Positions 37,947-48,585 of a stretch of 64,000 nucleotides of DNA are shown here, piece after piece; position 1 is the stretch's first letter; each line of letters begins with the position of its first letter. The translations under genes were made by a program, and so were the position numbers. The stretch comes from Thuidium tamariscinum. Its lineage: Eukaryota; Streptophyta; Bryopsida; Hypnales; Thuidiaceae. The DNA is taken from NCBI GenBank assembly GCA_947034885.2, contig OX344749.2:25497501-25561500 (forward strand). Reading direction: 5' to 3'. The notes below the pieces were generated by a model. That model did not search any database and was not told the DNA's origin. It saw only the letters and a program-made list of their open reading frames with translations.

Positions 37947-39460
37947 TTGTGGGCAATTAATGATTTTTTCAGCTAAATTTATTCCTTTTGGGGGGCTTAC
38001 AAATAGCTCTGTGTGAATACTAGAGAGTGTACCGGAAATGATTACCGATGTCACCCTCAAAGTGTCTCAACTTTGTGGACCGGAATTAGTCGGTGGCTGA
38101 TATATAAGAACAAATTTGTCGGTGAGCCTCGTATCATTCTCTAGAGTTACGCTGATCTGACTTGAGTGCTCGTTCAGATTACCATCAATAGTTGCATCCC
38201 TGAATTTATTTAGAACACAATTACAACGCTTAAGAGACTGCGCTCACGGAATCAGCTTTAAGACAGTGTAAAGCCTCTTAGAAACGATGGCCTTGGAACA
38301 GGTAGCATTCCTGAATAGATGCTTCTCCCTTAAAGAGTATGCAGAATCTAGTTTTGAAATTTTTTAATTTTTGGATTTTGATTTATGTGCAGCACATTAA
38401 TCATTCTATTAAACACTGTTGCAAAACATGCCGGATCAGCAATGATGTTTTCTAGTGCATTATCCAGCTGGCCTCAATTTCTGCCTGACCTTGGAAGATT
38501 TCTAGGTCATTACCGGCTTTGATGAATGTAAGTGCACTTTTCAGCAGTTAGCCGGTGGATGTTGAAACCGTGGCTCTTCATTTTGAAGGCATGTTGTTTG
38601 TTTGTGTCGAGTTCATGTCCTATATTTTTTTATATGACAATGTTGGATTGACTTCCCGTGTGAAGTTTTTCCTAGTACTCTCTGAAATTCTAAAAATGTT
38701 TACAATAAATTTCCTTTCATTTCCTGAAATGTTTTGAACTTGTTATTGGATAATGATGGGCTTTTCTGTTTACTCCATTGTTTCTTGAATGCAGGGCGGT
38801 TTGTCAGGAAACAAGGGCTTCCGCTGAATTTCATGTACAAAATTGAGTGTGTACTGCATGAGGGATAGGTGTATAATGTACTAAACAAGCCCCGTGGGGG
38901 TTAACTATTTGTAGCATACCATGAGAAAGTTTATGGTCTTTTCATGACACTGTTTTAGATCGTGCCTTGGGAGCCTTCAAACCAAAAAGAGAGCTTGGTT
39001 TGAATTTTTTATGCCGTTGTTTTTTACCTGAGTGAGAAGCGAAGTTGCTTTGTGCTTCTGTGATCTCAGGATTGAGCACAGCAAGATTTTCTGAGCTTTC
39101 TCAGTATAGACATACTGAATCAAGTTTATTTAACTCTGCTCAAGTGCTCTGAGCTTGTGGAAGAGTGGGTTTAGGTTTATTCGGTGTATTGTATCTCCCA
39201 TTAGGAGCAAGCAGGAATGAGCAATTTGGGGGGTTCCAAGTTCTGCGTGCAACTGTGTATGTCCTTCACTTGTTACCCCTGTCCACTGTCCCTTCACTTT
39301 TACTTCTACATACTGCAATTCTAACAGGGAATTTGGAGCTTAACACAACACGCATGTCTTTTGACCCGATAGTTGACGTGTGAAGTTCGAGATTATAGGT
39401 GTGATCATTCGTCTGCCGCTTCTTTGATACCTTCAATTGGAATGAGATGATACTAGTGTT
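37947..39460 (+). other. Downstream region of the 5-phosphatase gene
   Basis: GC content stays at gene-island level to about 39 kb. No open frame here resembles a protein. It probably holds the 3' UTR and, further right, intergenic DNA before the minus-strand rhomboid gene. The poly(A) site is not identifiable with confidence. Confidence 0.4.
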
Positions 39461-39610
39461 TCACCAGTGAGGAGCTGGGATGAGGTCGACTTCTTCTGTG
39501 GCGACGAGAACGGCAGGATGACCCTTGAGGTCCAGCACAGGTTGTGTCTTTGCTTTGAGCAAGTTACCTCTCACTCTAAAGGAGAATTTACTCTTCCTAC
39601 ATTGGTTTAT
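39461..39610 (-). other. Candidate unassigned minus-strand exon
   Basis: On the minus strand, reading down from about 39610 to a TGA at 39461-39463, there is an open stretch of about 45 codons with a balanced, protein-like composition (it ends ...EEVDLIPAPHW). A TGTAG acceptor-like site lies at its upstream end, and it has no ATG. I do not recognise the family. It could be a last exon, a gene relic, or chance. A separate 56-codon ATG frame (39893 down to 39723, minus) lies upstream, but I could not join the two in frame. Confidence 0.25.
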
Positions 39611-39978
39611 TCCTCAATACTTGATACGGATAAATGAGTGCAGGTTCAACACGATACCTCTTGCTCAACTACATTGATCTCTCAGACGCAGGCCTTGACG
39701 CAGAGACCTTCAATCTCCGGTGTTAGCTTTGAGGCGTATTGAACTGTGGAGTAATCAAAATTTCGACCATTCGCACAGGTAACTCGCAGGCCTTCGCGAA
39801 ACGACGATGGATTGCAGCTGAGTTTGCGGTTCCCGGAGCATTTCCAGAAGCGACTGGGCACACAGGTAAGGTATTGGCACCAGGAGCAGCCATCGTCGAT
39901 ATTCATTCCTGGACCATGATAGTCATTTGAACCCTGAGAACCTGTGCAAGACCTGATTTAAACATGTGGTGTGAGACA

Positions 39979-41726
39979 TTACGTTCTAACGCTCGACTTT
40001 GTGAAGAACACAGCGGAGTCCATACCTGAGAACAAAGCAACCAGACCCATGGTGGTGGCCACAACCAGAGCGGCCATTGAGAGGGCCCACACAATGTCGA
40101 GCACTATTGCGTTCTTCCGCTTGCTTGGCATTTCATAATCCTGATCGTACACCTCCGAGGATTTCCACCACCGGAAATCGTGCCGGATGAAGAACAGATT
40201 CCCGACTAAGAAACCCGTGATAGCGCCCCCCAAGTGCATGAAGTTGTCGACGAAGGGCAGGAGCCCATACACGGTGTTCAACGCGGTGAAGAAAACGACG
40301 CCCGCCAACGTCCGTGAGCGGTGGCGATACGAGTTCCAGTTGACAACTATGGATGAGAGCGTTGCGCCCAACAGGCCCATGAATGCACCCGACGGGCCAG
40401 CCGAGACACGCCCATGGACCATCAGCGCCGAGAGGATGCTCCCCATGAATCCACTTAAGACGTAGATCACTGCAACCTGCAATAGCAATGATTGCAATTT
40501 TTTGGCAAACCTCACAGTAAATTTTTTGGGTTCAACCGAAGCTAGGAAAGGAAGATTTGGGTGGATTGGCCCCCTCGCTCGGCCTTACCATGTTTTACCA
40601 GAGGTGCAATCAAAACAAAAAGCCCCCTAGTTTGGGCCGTGATCACCCCTACTTTCTTCACCCCTTAGCTAATTTGCGGTCTCTGATCGCAAATATGAAT
40701 TCAAAATTTCCAAAAAAAAATCAGTGTGAAAAATAAAAAATTACAGCATTTTACCCAAATGGCCGAGCGAGGGGGTCAGTTCTCCCTGCCCGGAAAGGAA
40801 GGAGCTAGAAACCCTACCTTGACGAACCCGAGTTGGCGCTCCAGCGGGATACCCAGCAGCATGATGCCTAGAACAGAGCCCGTGACATGCAACACGCCTG
40901 CATGGAGCCATATTGTGGAAAGCAGGCGCCAGCCCTCGTGCGCTTTGGTGACGAGCTCCGCCTCTAAAGCTCCCAACCGCACTAATGTTTTGGCCGAAGG
41001 CCCCAGCAGAGGGTTTTCGCCGAATGGTTCGAACGCAAATCTTCGAAGGGGCGCCAGGAGACAGGCTTTCTTTCGGCTGGACGACGGGCAGTCGTTCTGT
41101 TGCATGATCATGATGAAAATCACCGTGTAGGCAATTGCAATGGCCAGGGAGATCCATGGAACGTGTTTTTGTTGCTCCGCCTCCACCTCACGAGCTGGTG
41201 CATTATAGATCGTGTCGGCATTCGGTTGATATAGCCAGTTCCAACTACCGACTGGAATTGAGAAACAATAAGGTCAGCACACACGGCACTGAGCAAATGC
41301 AACGATCATTCGAATCAAAAGCGATGTGAGAAGTTGGAATTCCTGACCTCCATTTTGACTTTGCGCTTTCTGATAAGTGTTATCATATCCTCCTCCGGCC
41401 ATGTATGCCGGTGGTCCAACTGCGGCCCGAACAGAGGAGGCTCCTGAGTAGGGAGCATTTGCGTAGTGATTATTCGATTGGTATTGCTGCTGCTGCATTC
41501 CCAGGTGGTCATAAGGGCTTTCGTAACAGGCATTCACGATACTGGACAAACTCGTGCATCCCGGATCCATCGTTGGTCCAGTCGCCCTTGCTGCCCCGTT
41601 TCGTGATGCTCGATAAGATTCGTAGTCGAACAAGGGCGCCACATGCTCGGTTGTAAGAGGGGATTGCAGCCACCGCGCACGATAATTTTGAAATGGGGGT
41701 GCGGACGGTTGTCCACTTAATGCCAT
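39979..41726 (-). CDS. RBL: Rhomboid-like intramembrane serine protease
   Basis: Plant rhomboid (RBL) family; these cleave transmembrane segments of membrane proteins. Exons (minus): 41726-41348, 41194-40818, 40476-39979. They total 1254 nt, 417 aa, with both joins in frame at GT-AG. Residues 1-130 are a low-complexity cytosolic tail with a Q-rich run. The first membrane segment is about 140-158. A loop with LEAELV and the WR motif (215-216) precedes WLHAGVLH (223-229), then the catalytic GPSG (Ser281) and His333 in DNFMHLGG. Both catalytic residues are present, and a final hydrophobic segment lies near 376-402. Oddity: the HxxxN motif after His229 reads HVTGS, with Ser in place of the usual oxyanion Asn. 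The long tail and extra C-terminal helix fit secretory-pathway or plasma-membrane RBLs. Intron 2 contains a MITE (40555-40791). Confidence 0.9.
40555..40791. mobile_element. MITE in rhomboid intron 2, GGTCTCTGATCGC family
   Basis: 237 bp flanked by a perfect 10-bp direct repeat GGAAAGGAAG (40545-40554 and 40792-40801). The ends are inverted repeats built on GGCCCCCTCGCTCGGCC (left) and GGCCGAGCGAGGGGGTC (right). Read inward from the right, the end begins CAGGGAGAACTGACCCCC, a hAT-like start, and an 8-bp duplication could be contained in the repeat. The core GGTCTCTGATCGCAAATATG is shared with 23482-23670 and 24066-24295. It lies just outside the intron splice sites and need not disturb splicing. 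Confidence 0.85.
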
Positions 41727-43434
41727 TTCTCACTTCGGTATGCGAGATCAATGCCCTCCCGTTGGCTTTTCCTCTCGTTTCCTTATCGTGTATGCTTCGG
41801 CCGGCAACATCAACTCATTTTCGAGTATTTATCTTCTCACAATCTGAAACGAATGATGACGATTGGCAAAGATCAAGCCTCGCCAACATGAAGAGAGCTG
41901 TAGGAAAGGTTGTTGGAAATCAGTTTTGCTTGAGAGCAACCATATTGTACAGTCATCAGTCTTCATGTGTGCTAAATTCAATTGCTACTTACGCTAATCA
42001 AAACCCTTGTAGTCAATGCAAGATTATTCCATCCAGCACATTTGAGGGATATGAAGATTTGATTTTCGAGACACTAATAAACTGGCAGTGCTGTGGATTG
42101 ATCGTATGTATCTATTGAAAGGTTGCCTGCTCGATATAGGAACCTCTTCCACGTGACCCCTCATCTATTTTCATAATGCATGGCATATCCCCCAACAGGC
42201 ACTCAACTGTTGATGCAACTTTTGGCAGAGCCCAAGGGATAAAGGAGCTAAGCGTCATGTGTAGCTAAGGTAAGGTTCTCCGTGGTGACCAGCTAGAAGT
42301 CGGTACTTTATAAAACCAACATGTTTAGTAATCATACTAAAGAGAGCATGTAACTATGTAATTGGGTGAAAGAAAACTTCATTCTCAGCAGGGTGAGTTT
42401 TCAAATTTCAAGTTACTGGCTCTGAACCAAAGGGAAGGAAGTTTTTGCATTAGGGGTAGTCACGGCTCCTTTGAGCACCCAGATTTCGCAGAAGAATGAG
42501 CAAAAACAAGGTCCAATCAGGAGTCGATTAGCATGAAGGAGCTGTGACACCCCTTTCAAGCACGGTGAGCATGTAGAATCGGAATCGTGCAAGATCGGCA
42601 ACTCCAATGGTACGATCGGCAGCTTCCGGTAACAACTTCGCTCGCTAACAGTTCTTCACACCACTTATTCACCTCCGGAGTAGAATAAGCAACCTGGCGA
42701 AGTCTTCGCCGTCGAAGAATATTCCGTTGCATGCCGTCTCGCAAGAGCCAACTCGCAGCTGCCATGACGAAAAACGGTGGCGAAGTTCGGCAGGGAGGAA
42801 GAGCCGTGACTACCCTTATTGACAAAAGCTACATTACAAAGAATGTGAGGAAGTTTGAGTAAGAATGTGCGAAAGCTTGTGTGGGACCGTAATTGAAACG
42901 CGGGTAGCTACAAGGACGGAGCCTCTCATAGAGTCATAGAGCAGCTACTTGCTAATTTGTGATGCTCATAATTCAAGGTGTAATCCTCATCACCTCAATT
43001 GAAGCAGCAAAACAGATGAGATACTTATCCGACAAGAGTGTCGTGCAAATCAATCGATACTAAACCCCTAGTTAAATCAAAACCGGCAAAATTATGAGTA
43101 TTAGGCAATTTCAGGTTTGAAATAGTGAAACCGCATGCCACCAACACTTGGGCTGCAAGCCATTGCAACACTACAGGTCGGCTCCAACCCCATTTCCGAT
43201 CAGTCCCAAAGCCCTGGATTGCTAACCCTAGAACGCAATCAAGCTTGAACGAACACTCTCGACTCAGCCGAACCCTTCGTTGACAATGCTGGTTGGCTCC
43301 AACTGAGAGGGAATCCGATTATGCTTCATCTGCCGCAGGGATTCAAAAAGACAAAAAGAAGACCTTGAATAGAAACACACAGAATGGAGAGGATCGCCTG
43401 ATGAATCAAAGAATACGAGAAGGGATTGGAGCAC
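41727..43434. other. Intergenic region between rhomboid and bL12 genes
   Basis: About 1.7 kb. It holds the rhomboid promoter on the left and the bL12 3' UTR on the right. Several frames of 60-140 codons are open but unrecognised. One minus-strand candidate is listed separately (42556-42765). No transposon ends were seen. Confidence 0.4.
42556..42765 (-). CDS. Hypothetical small protein, possible mitochondrial presequence
   Basis: An ATG-started minus-strand frame of 69 codons. The N-terminus (MAAASWLLRDGMQRNILRRR) is rich in Arg, Ala and hydrophobics without acidic residues except Asp10, like a mitochondrial targeting peptide, and is followed by a more ordinary EVNKWCEELLASEV stretch. I recognise no family. 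It may be a complete small protein, or a first exon whose continuation (a GT donor is available after ...LLASE) was not found. Chance cannot be excluded. Confidence 0.25.
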   Translation of the reverse strand: MAAASWLLRDGMQRNILRRRRLRQVAYSTPEVNKWCEELLASEVVTGSCRSYHWSCRSCTIPILHAHRA

Positions 43435-44013
43435 TCATTCCATCAATGCCGTGGCGCCAACAGATTTCAGCTTTTCGATGATTTGCTCTGCCTCCTCCTT
43501 CCCCACGCCAGACTTGAGCACAATGGGCGCCTTCTCGACGAGCTCCTTGGCCTCCTTCAGCCCCAAACTCGTGAAGGTGCGCACCTCCTTGATGATCTTG
43601 ATCTTGGACCCGGCGTCGAACTTCTCCAGCTTCACGTCGAAGGCCGTTTTCTCCACCTTGGCTTCTTCGACGACAGCAGGGGCGGCACTGGCACTCCCCA
43701 TTCCCATGCCCGGAAGCATCATCCCCATCCCCATCCCCATCCCGGAAGGCAATCCGAGTTTCTTTCGCAACAGGGTGGTGAGATCCGTTACCTCCAGCAA
43801 CGACAGGGAGGAGATGTCCTCGGCGAGCCTCTGCACCTTCTCGGACGGAGTCGTCCTGCCCTCAGTTTCGTCATCGGACGACTCACTGCTCTTCACAGCG
43901 GCGGCGCTGCTAGAGAAAAAGCGAATAGGAGAATGCCCATTCGTGGTGGCAATCCAACGAATGGAGCGACGTAACGAAGACGACCTGGCGGGAGAACTCC
44001 ACAATTGACTCAT
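43435..44013 (-). CDS. mRPL12: Mitochondrial large-subunit ribosomal protein bL12 (L7/L12)
   Basis: Stalk protein of the large ribosomal subunit that recruits translation GTPases (EF-Tu, EF-G); a nuclear gene for an organellar, bacterial-type L12. 192 aa, single exon, ATG at 44011-44013 (the frame extends upstream, but without ATG). Residues about 1-45 are Ser/Arg-rich and without acids at the start, a mitochondrial presequence containing the plant-typical RFFSSS. The N-terminal dimerisation region (about 55-85) includes LTTLLRKKLGLP. A Met-Gly-rich hinge (about 87-105) follows. The C-terminal globular domain (about 120-192) is complete: KTAFDVKLEKF, KIKIIKEVR, LGLKEAKELVE, GVGKEEAEQI and GA near the end. 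A mitochondrial rather than plastid location is inferred from the presequence and hinge. Confidence 0.92.
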   Translation of the reverse strand: MSQLWSSPARSSSLRRSIRWIATTNGHSPIRFFSSSAAAVKSSESSDDETEGRTTPSEKVQRLAEDISSLSLLEVTDLTTLLRKKLGLPSGMGMGMGMMLPGMGMGSASAAPAVVEEAKVEKTAFDVKLEKFDAGSKIKIIKEVRTFTSLGLKEAKELVEKAPIVLKSGVGKEEAEQIIEKLKSVGATALME

Positions 44014-45142
44014 GGTGACAGGATTGCGCTCGCCGTAGGACTCCTCCACGCTCCGTCATGTACGTGCCACCGGACAATGTGAGTTTCCGATGCCGTTCTT
44101 CAAAACATTTGAGCTTTCACCAACCCTGAAACCGCTGAAAAAGCCTTAAAATCCTGAGACCGAGGTTCAATCGCGAAACTGCAACCAGGAGACTCACTTT
44201 GAATCTCTGACTAGATCACAGAGTCCAGACTGAGCTTTCGCAAACCCTAAAACCCTGAACCCGCTGAAGAACCCTTAAACCCTCAGAACGAGTTTCAATC
44301 GAGAAACTGCAACCAGGAGACTCACTTTGAATCTCTTACAAGATCACAGAGTTCAGACGGGCTAAGAAAGCGATCAATTGCCGGGGTAGTGACGACGGCG
44401 TCGCCGTCCGAGAAGAATGATAGAAATTTGAAATTCCCTGTTACAACCCCTTCACATTTTTTGAGTTGGATTTCAAAGGATTACCTTGCCACTTCTCAAT
44501 GGGACACACGATGGTGTTCGGGAATGCGAGAAAAATAAGTTTGCATTCGGGGGTGCATTCGAGAGCAAATGAATTCCAATTCCTGGTACACGTAAGACTC
44601 ACTCTCAAACCTCCTGTTAAGTCACTGCCGTCGCCACTGTCCTTGGTTCTTTTAGATTTTCAAAGTAGTCGTAGATCTTTGGGACGGGAGTGGTAGATCT
44701 GAATTCCCGAATATTCGGGAAAATAATGTCTGCTTAGATTTCAGGTGGCCCAAGTCGAGAACAAATTCAATTCCTGTGATTGATTCGAGGTTTCTGAACC
44801 GCCAGAAGCCCCTAAAACCCTAAACCCTAGATTCTTCAGTGCTCTCATTACGTCACCGAGTGTGCAGTGTATTCTGCCTCACCAATATTTTCTTTTTGGT
44901 GATGAGCAGGGTTTACGATCGATGGTGCGACTGGAAGACTGATACACTCTTTGTCATACTTTTGATACAGCACGGGCTTTTGGCAATCGGCAGCATGAAA
45001 ATTTTGGCACCTCGTATTGACCGTACTATTTTTCCCAAGTTCATATTTCGTGTCTCCTGTACCAAAAGAACGGTGTTTATATAATTGAATTAGGGATTTT
45101 CGTGTTATCGTTTCGGAGACTTTCTTGAGATTACAGTTCGTA
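44014..45142. promoter_or_regulatory. Divergent promoter region with telo-boxes
   Basis: 1129 bp between the divergent start codons of the bL12 gene (minus) and the S1-domain gene (plus). Telo-box motifs (AAACCCTAA core) occur at 44242-44250 and as the run AAACCCTAAACCCTAG at 44815-44830. Telo-boxes are established promoter elements of plant ribosomal-protein and other translation genes. The region also contains a tandem duplication (44111-44359). Shared regulation of the two genes is an inference. Confidence 0.6.
44111..44359 (-). repeat. Tandem duplication of about 121 bp upstream of the bL12 gene
   Basis: Units 44111-44230 and 44232-44359 both start GAGCTTTC and run through CCGCTGAA, AACTGCAACCAGGAGACTCA, CTTTGAATCTCT and AGATCACAGAGT. 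Similarity is high, so the duplication is younger than the one upstream of the 5-phosphatase gene. The second unit includes a telo-box (44242-44250); the first has a degraded version. Confidence 0.9.
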
Positions 45143-48100
45143 ATGTCGACTCGTGCCATTTGCGTCCCGTCGTCGCGGGGACAGGCCTTCTGTCTCGGCA
45201 GTGGGAGTCAGAATTCCAAACCGTCACAAACTCCCAGGGAAATCCTCTTTCTCAAGCGCGCCGGAACTTTCTCCTGTGGAAGATTGGTGGCGAACCAATT
45301 GCGGTGTCAATTGCACGACACCCTAACCTCCCAATGGTCTGCTAACTACCCGGAGCCTCCCGCGGATGTTCGCAACCACGGATCAGGATTAGAGCTCGTT
45401 TTCGGTAAAGAAATAGCATCGGGTAGTAGTTATGCGCAATCGAGTGACGTGCGTGTCCCTGTCAACGGAAACTCGCGACATGGTGTGCAAGACGCTGCAA
45501 CAAGCGATGGTAGCCGAGAAGATGTTGCTGCACGGGTTTTTAATGTTGCCTTGGATTCGCAAGCAGCACGATTGGACGATAACGACCTCGACTGCTATGT
45601 TCCCGTCCCCGGAGACCGTGTGGTAGGGGTGGTGGTCTCCGGCAATTACGCAAAGCTTGATGTGGATATTGGAGCCGCCAAGCTTGGCCTCTTGCACGTG
45701 CAAGATCTGCTTCCTAATGACAAATTCGATATTCATGAGAGTAAATGTATCCTGCCTGAGGATGCTAGTGATGACGGAAGTCGTGCAACGCCGTTCCTTG
45801 GAAGTCCTCATGTTGTGTATGATGAGCAGGTTTACAGTTATGGAGCTCCTCAGCCCCTTGCTGTTGATATTGGAACTGTGCTAGAAATGGAGGTGGTAGG
45901 GCAGGCAATGAGTGGAAATCCTCTCCTGTCTGCACGCAAAGCTGCTCAACGTCTTCAATGGGACCGCGTCATGCAGGTGATTCTGCTTACTTTTCTTTGC
46001 TGAGCCTTAGGGTTTAGGGTTTAGGGTGTAGCGATGCGCTCCATTACTTTCGACGTGATCGCGTAAGGGCTCTTGCTAAACTAACACGGTGCTGTGTGAC
46101 TTCTGGGGTTTGTGTTGTGGAACAGATCAAAGAACGGAATGAGCCTTTCCAAGTTAAGATTCTCAATTTTAATAGATCTGGTCTCGTAGCGACTGTTGAG
46201 GTGCACGCCTGACCTTCCTGTATGTGTTTTCTGCCCAGCAGATATCCATCTACAATTTGGGATATTCAGAAACTTGTTTGAGAAGTGTTCATCCGTTAAG
46301 CATGATGATAAGAAATAATCCCCATAGTGGATCTTCGTAAAATTACTTTAAAAAGGTTTTACTCTGAAGATTCACCCAAAATATAAATTATGTTTTTTGT
46401 ACATGAATTTTTGTTTGATAGGCTGAAATTGGAAGGCTATCAGCATGTTATAACAAGTATGCAAAATCTTGCATTTGGTCCGTGCGAAGTCTTAAAACTC
46501 TCTAGAAGTAATAGTTTTGTGAATAAAAACAGTGGACATAAGTTGCGGTTTTGATTTGTCCGTATTTCAAGAGAGCATGCCTTGGTGCTGCAAGTATCGC
46601 TTTTGAAAAGTGAACTCATCACTCATTCTGACAATACCCGAGCTGTATGCCTTCCAAGAAAACTCTTTCTAGATGAAAGCGGTGGCAGAATGTGATGATT
46701 GTGACTTATGTGTCCTGCATAGCATTTAGGGCCCAGTAATGTGTCTTTGTGTTTCTATAATTTCCTATCCCATCCCATGTCATGATCCAGTTCTCTCTAG
46801 ACCAAGGTCGATGAGCTTCATAGATGTTTTTCTGGTTGCAGGGGCTGCGAGCATTCTTACCTCTAGCTGAGTTCTTAAATTATCCTAATGCTGCAAAAGG
46901 CGAAAGTCACGAATCTTATGTAAGTGGGTTCAGGGTTTTCCCGATTTCGACATTTTGAATGTTTGCGTTTTACGTGCTCTACGTTTTGGCATTGGGTTTT
47001 TTGTCTGATTTGCCTATAAGTTTGATTTCTGAGTTTCAGTCCTATGGTCGTGGCAGGTGGGAAGAAAATTGTGGGTGACTATTGCTTATATAAGGGAAAT
47101 TCGTGGGAACATTACTCTGAGTGAGAAAGAGGTCTGGGTAAGTCGAATATTGCTTTATTCTACCTCTTTCTGTCTTGGCCTTTCCGACTTTTCCTTTTCT
47201 TCTTTGTTGATCATGTAACTCTACCCGACTATGCTCTAGGAATCGTCCTAAGTTACTGGATTGAAGCACACTTGCTTATCAATGCTATTGCTATCGGTGA
47301 GCAGGCAATTAGCATTGGAATGTCTTTATAATTTCTCGTCCATCTCTACTCTTGGCTCTCTTAAGCGGAAATTGAACGTCGAGCGGCACTAATATGGTTC
47401 ACCGTCTGCAATCCATTCTGCCCTGTTGAATTTTTCTAGCTTGTTGATTTCGCTACCAGTAATGAAACAAACACTATGTCATTGCAGATGAAACGGAATA
47501 TTAAGCTTGGATCTGTTCTTGATGGCACTGTAACCAAAATTTATGGCTTCGGTGCTCTTGTCCAGGTCAATGAGACCGACATATGGTATGAGATCTTTTG
47601 AAGCCTTGATTGTTCCCAAAGAGTAAAACACACGAATTCTATTGAGGATAGCGGAATTGCAATTTATGTAACTCTATTGTTAATTTGCATCGTGTTGTGT
47701 TTTGCATTCATAGCTGTGTTTGAAGATTTATCTGTTGGCTTTAATTCAGTGTCTTGTTCAGTCATCCACAGCGATTGTGAGCACATGCGATTTTTGACAT
47801 GTACTGCCCCATGGTGTGCAGGGGAATGATACACATAAGCAATATCGCAGATGGACGTATTAACCAAATATCAGACGTGTTTGAAGTTGGGGAACAGGTC
47901 AAAGTGATGGTGATTAAGTCTCCTATTCCGGACAGACTTGCCTTCAGGTATGCAGCTCTCATCTTTTTAATGCGTTGATGAGTTGCTTCATCTTTGTAGT
48001 CGGACAATCTATTTTAATACGAACAAGATGGTGCGACGGATCTTGCTGTTGCTCACAAAACATATGATAAATACAATTCATCCTTTTAAAATTATGTCCA

Positions 48101-48585
48101 CGCAATGCAGTATTTGTGTTTTTTTGTCCAATATTATAATGTTGAATCATGAGGTTGACGTTCTTGTGTCTGCAGTACTGCTATTCTGGAGAGTGAGCCT
48201 GGGCTTATGCTTCGGGATAAAGAGGTACTGTTTTTCACCATTGATTTCCAGTTACGTGCATATATCATGCTATTGCATTGATGTTTGTTTAGTGTATACC
48301 GTTTGGGAACTATCGGTTTTGATTGTATCCTTTATTTTCATAGAATACTGACGTTTTTCATGGCATTATTGACTGGAATTTCAGCGAGTGTTCAGAGAAG
48401 CTGAGCAGACAGCAATAGCACTTTGCGATGAGCATCCGGAATGGAAACAGCCAATAGACGATGGCGCTGAAAATGATGCTGATAATGACGCGGAAGATGG
48501 CGCGGAGACATTTTCAAAGCCTATCTCAAATTTGGAGTGGGTAACGTTCCCGCAACGGACGCAAGCAACTGAATCTCGAATCTGA
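45143..48585 (+). CDS. RLSB: Plastid S1-domain RNA-binding protein (RLSB/PDE338-like)
   Basis: Exons: 45143-45976, 46126-46200, 46842-46919, 47057-47137, 47488-47585, 47822-47947, 48176-48224, 48385-48585; 1542 nt, 513 aa, all joins in frame at GT-AG. The order of motifs matches the plant RLSB/PDE338 family, chloroplast proteins that bind and promote expression of plastid mRNAs (rbcL in the described case). The N-terminus (1-60) is Ser/Arg-rich, a likely transit peptide. A first S1-like segment begins GDRVVGVVVSG (157-167), then LLSARKAAQRLQWDRV (261-276), a second with GLRAFLP (304-310), and the best S1 domain from IKLGSVLDGTV to the LAFS strand (about 361-432). ILESEPGLMLRDKERVFREAE follows and is diagnostic for the family. 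The acidic DAEND-type tail is variable. The orthology call rests on memory of the family, not a search. Confidence 0.88.
46007..46026 (+). repeat. Short telomere-like tract in intron 1 of the S1-domain gene
   Basis: Three plant-type telomere units, TTAGGGTTTAGGGTTTAGGG, lie 31 bases after the exon 1 donor site. This is the complement of the telo-box sequence in the promoter. A regulatory role is possible but not shown. Confidence 0.8.

Noticed and set aside
40726..41157. Alternative frames on both strands around rhomboid exon 2
   Set aside because: Only one frame gives the rhomboid motifs and joins in phase to the other two exons. The apparent extension to 40741 runs through the MITE in intron 2.
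41693..42118. 141-codon plus-strand frame
   Set aside because: It overlaps the rhomboid start antisense, and its composition does not suggest a protein. No motif recognised.
43426..44008. Long plus-strand frames over the bL12 gene
   Set aside because: They are antisense shadows of a complete, conserved minus-strand protein.
46440..46622. 60-codon minus frame in an intron of the S1-domain gene
   Set aside because: It lies wholly within intron 2 and has no recognisable content.
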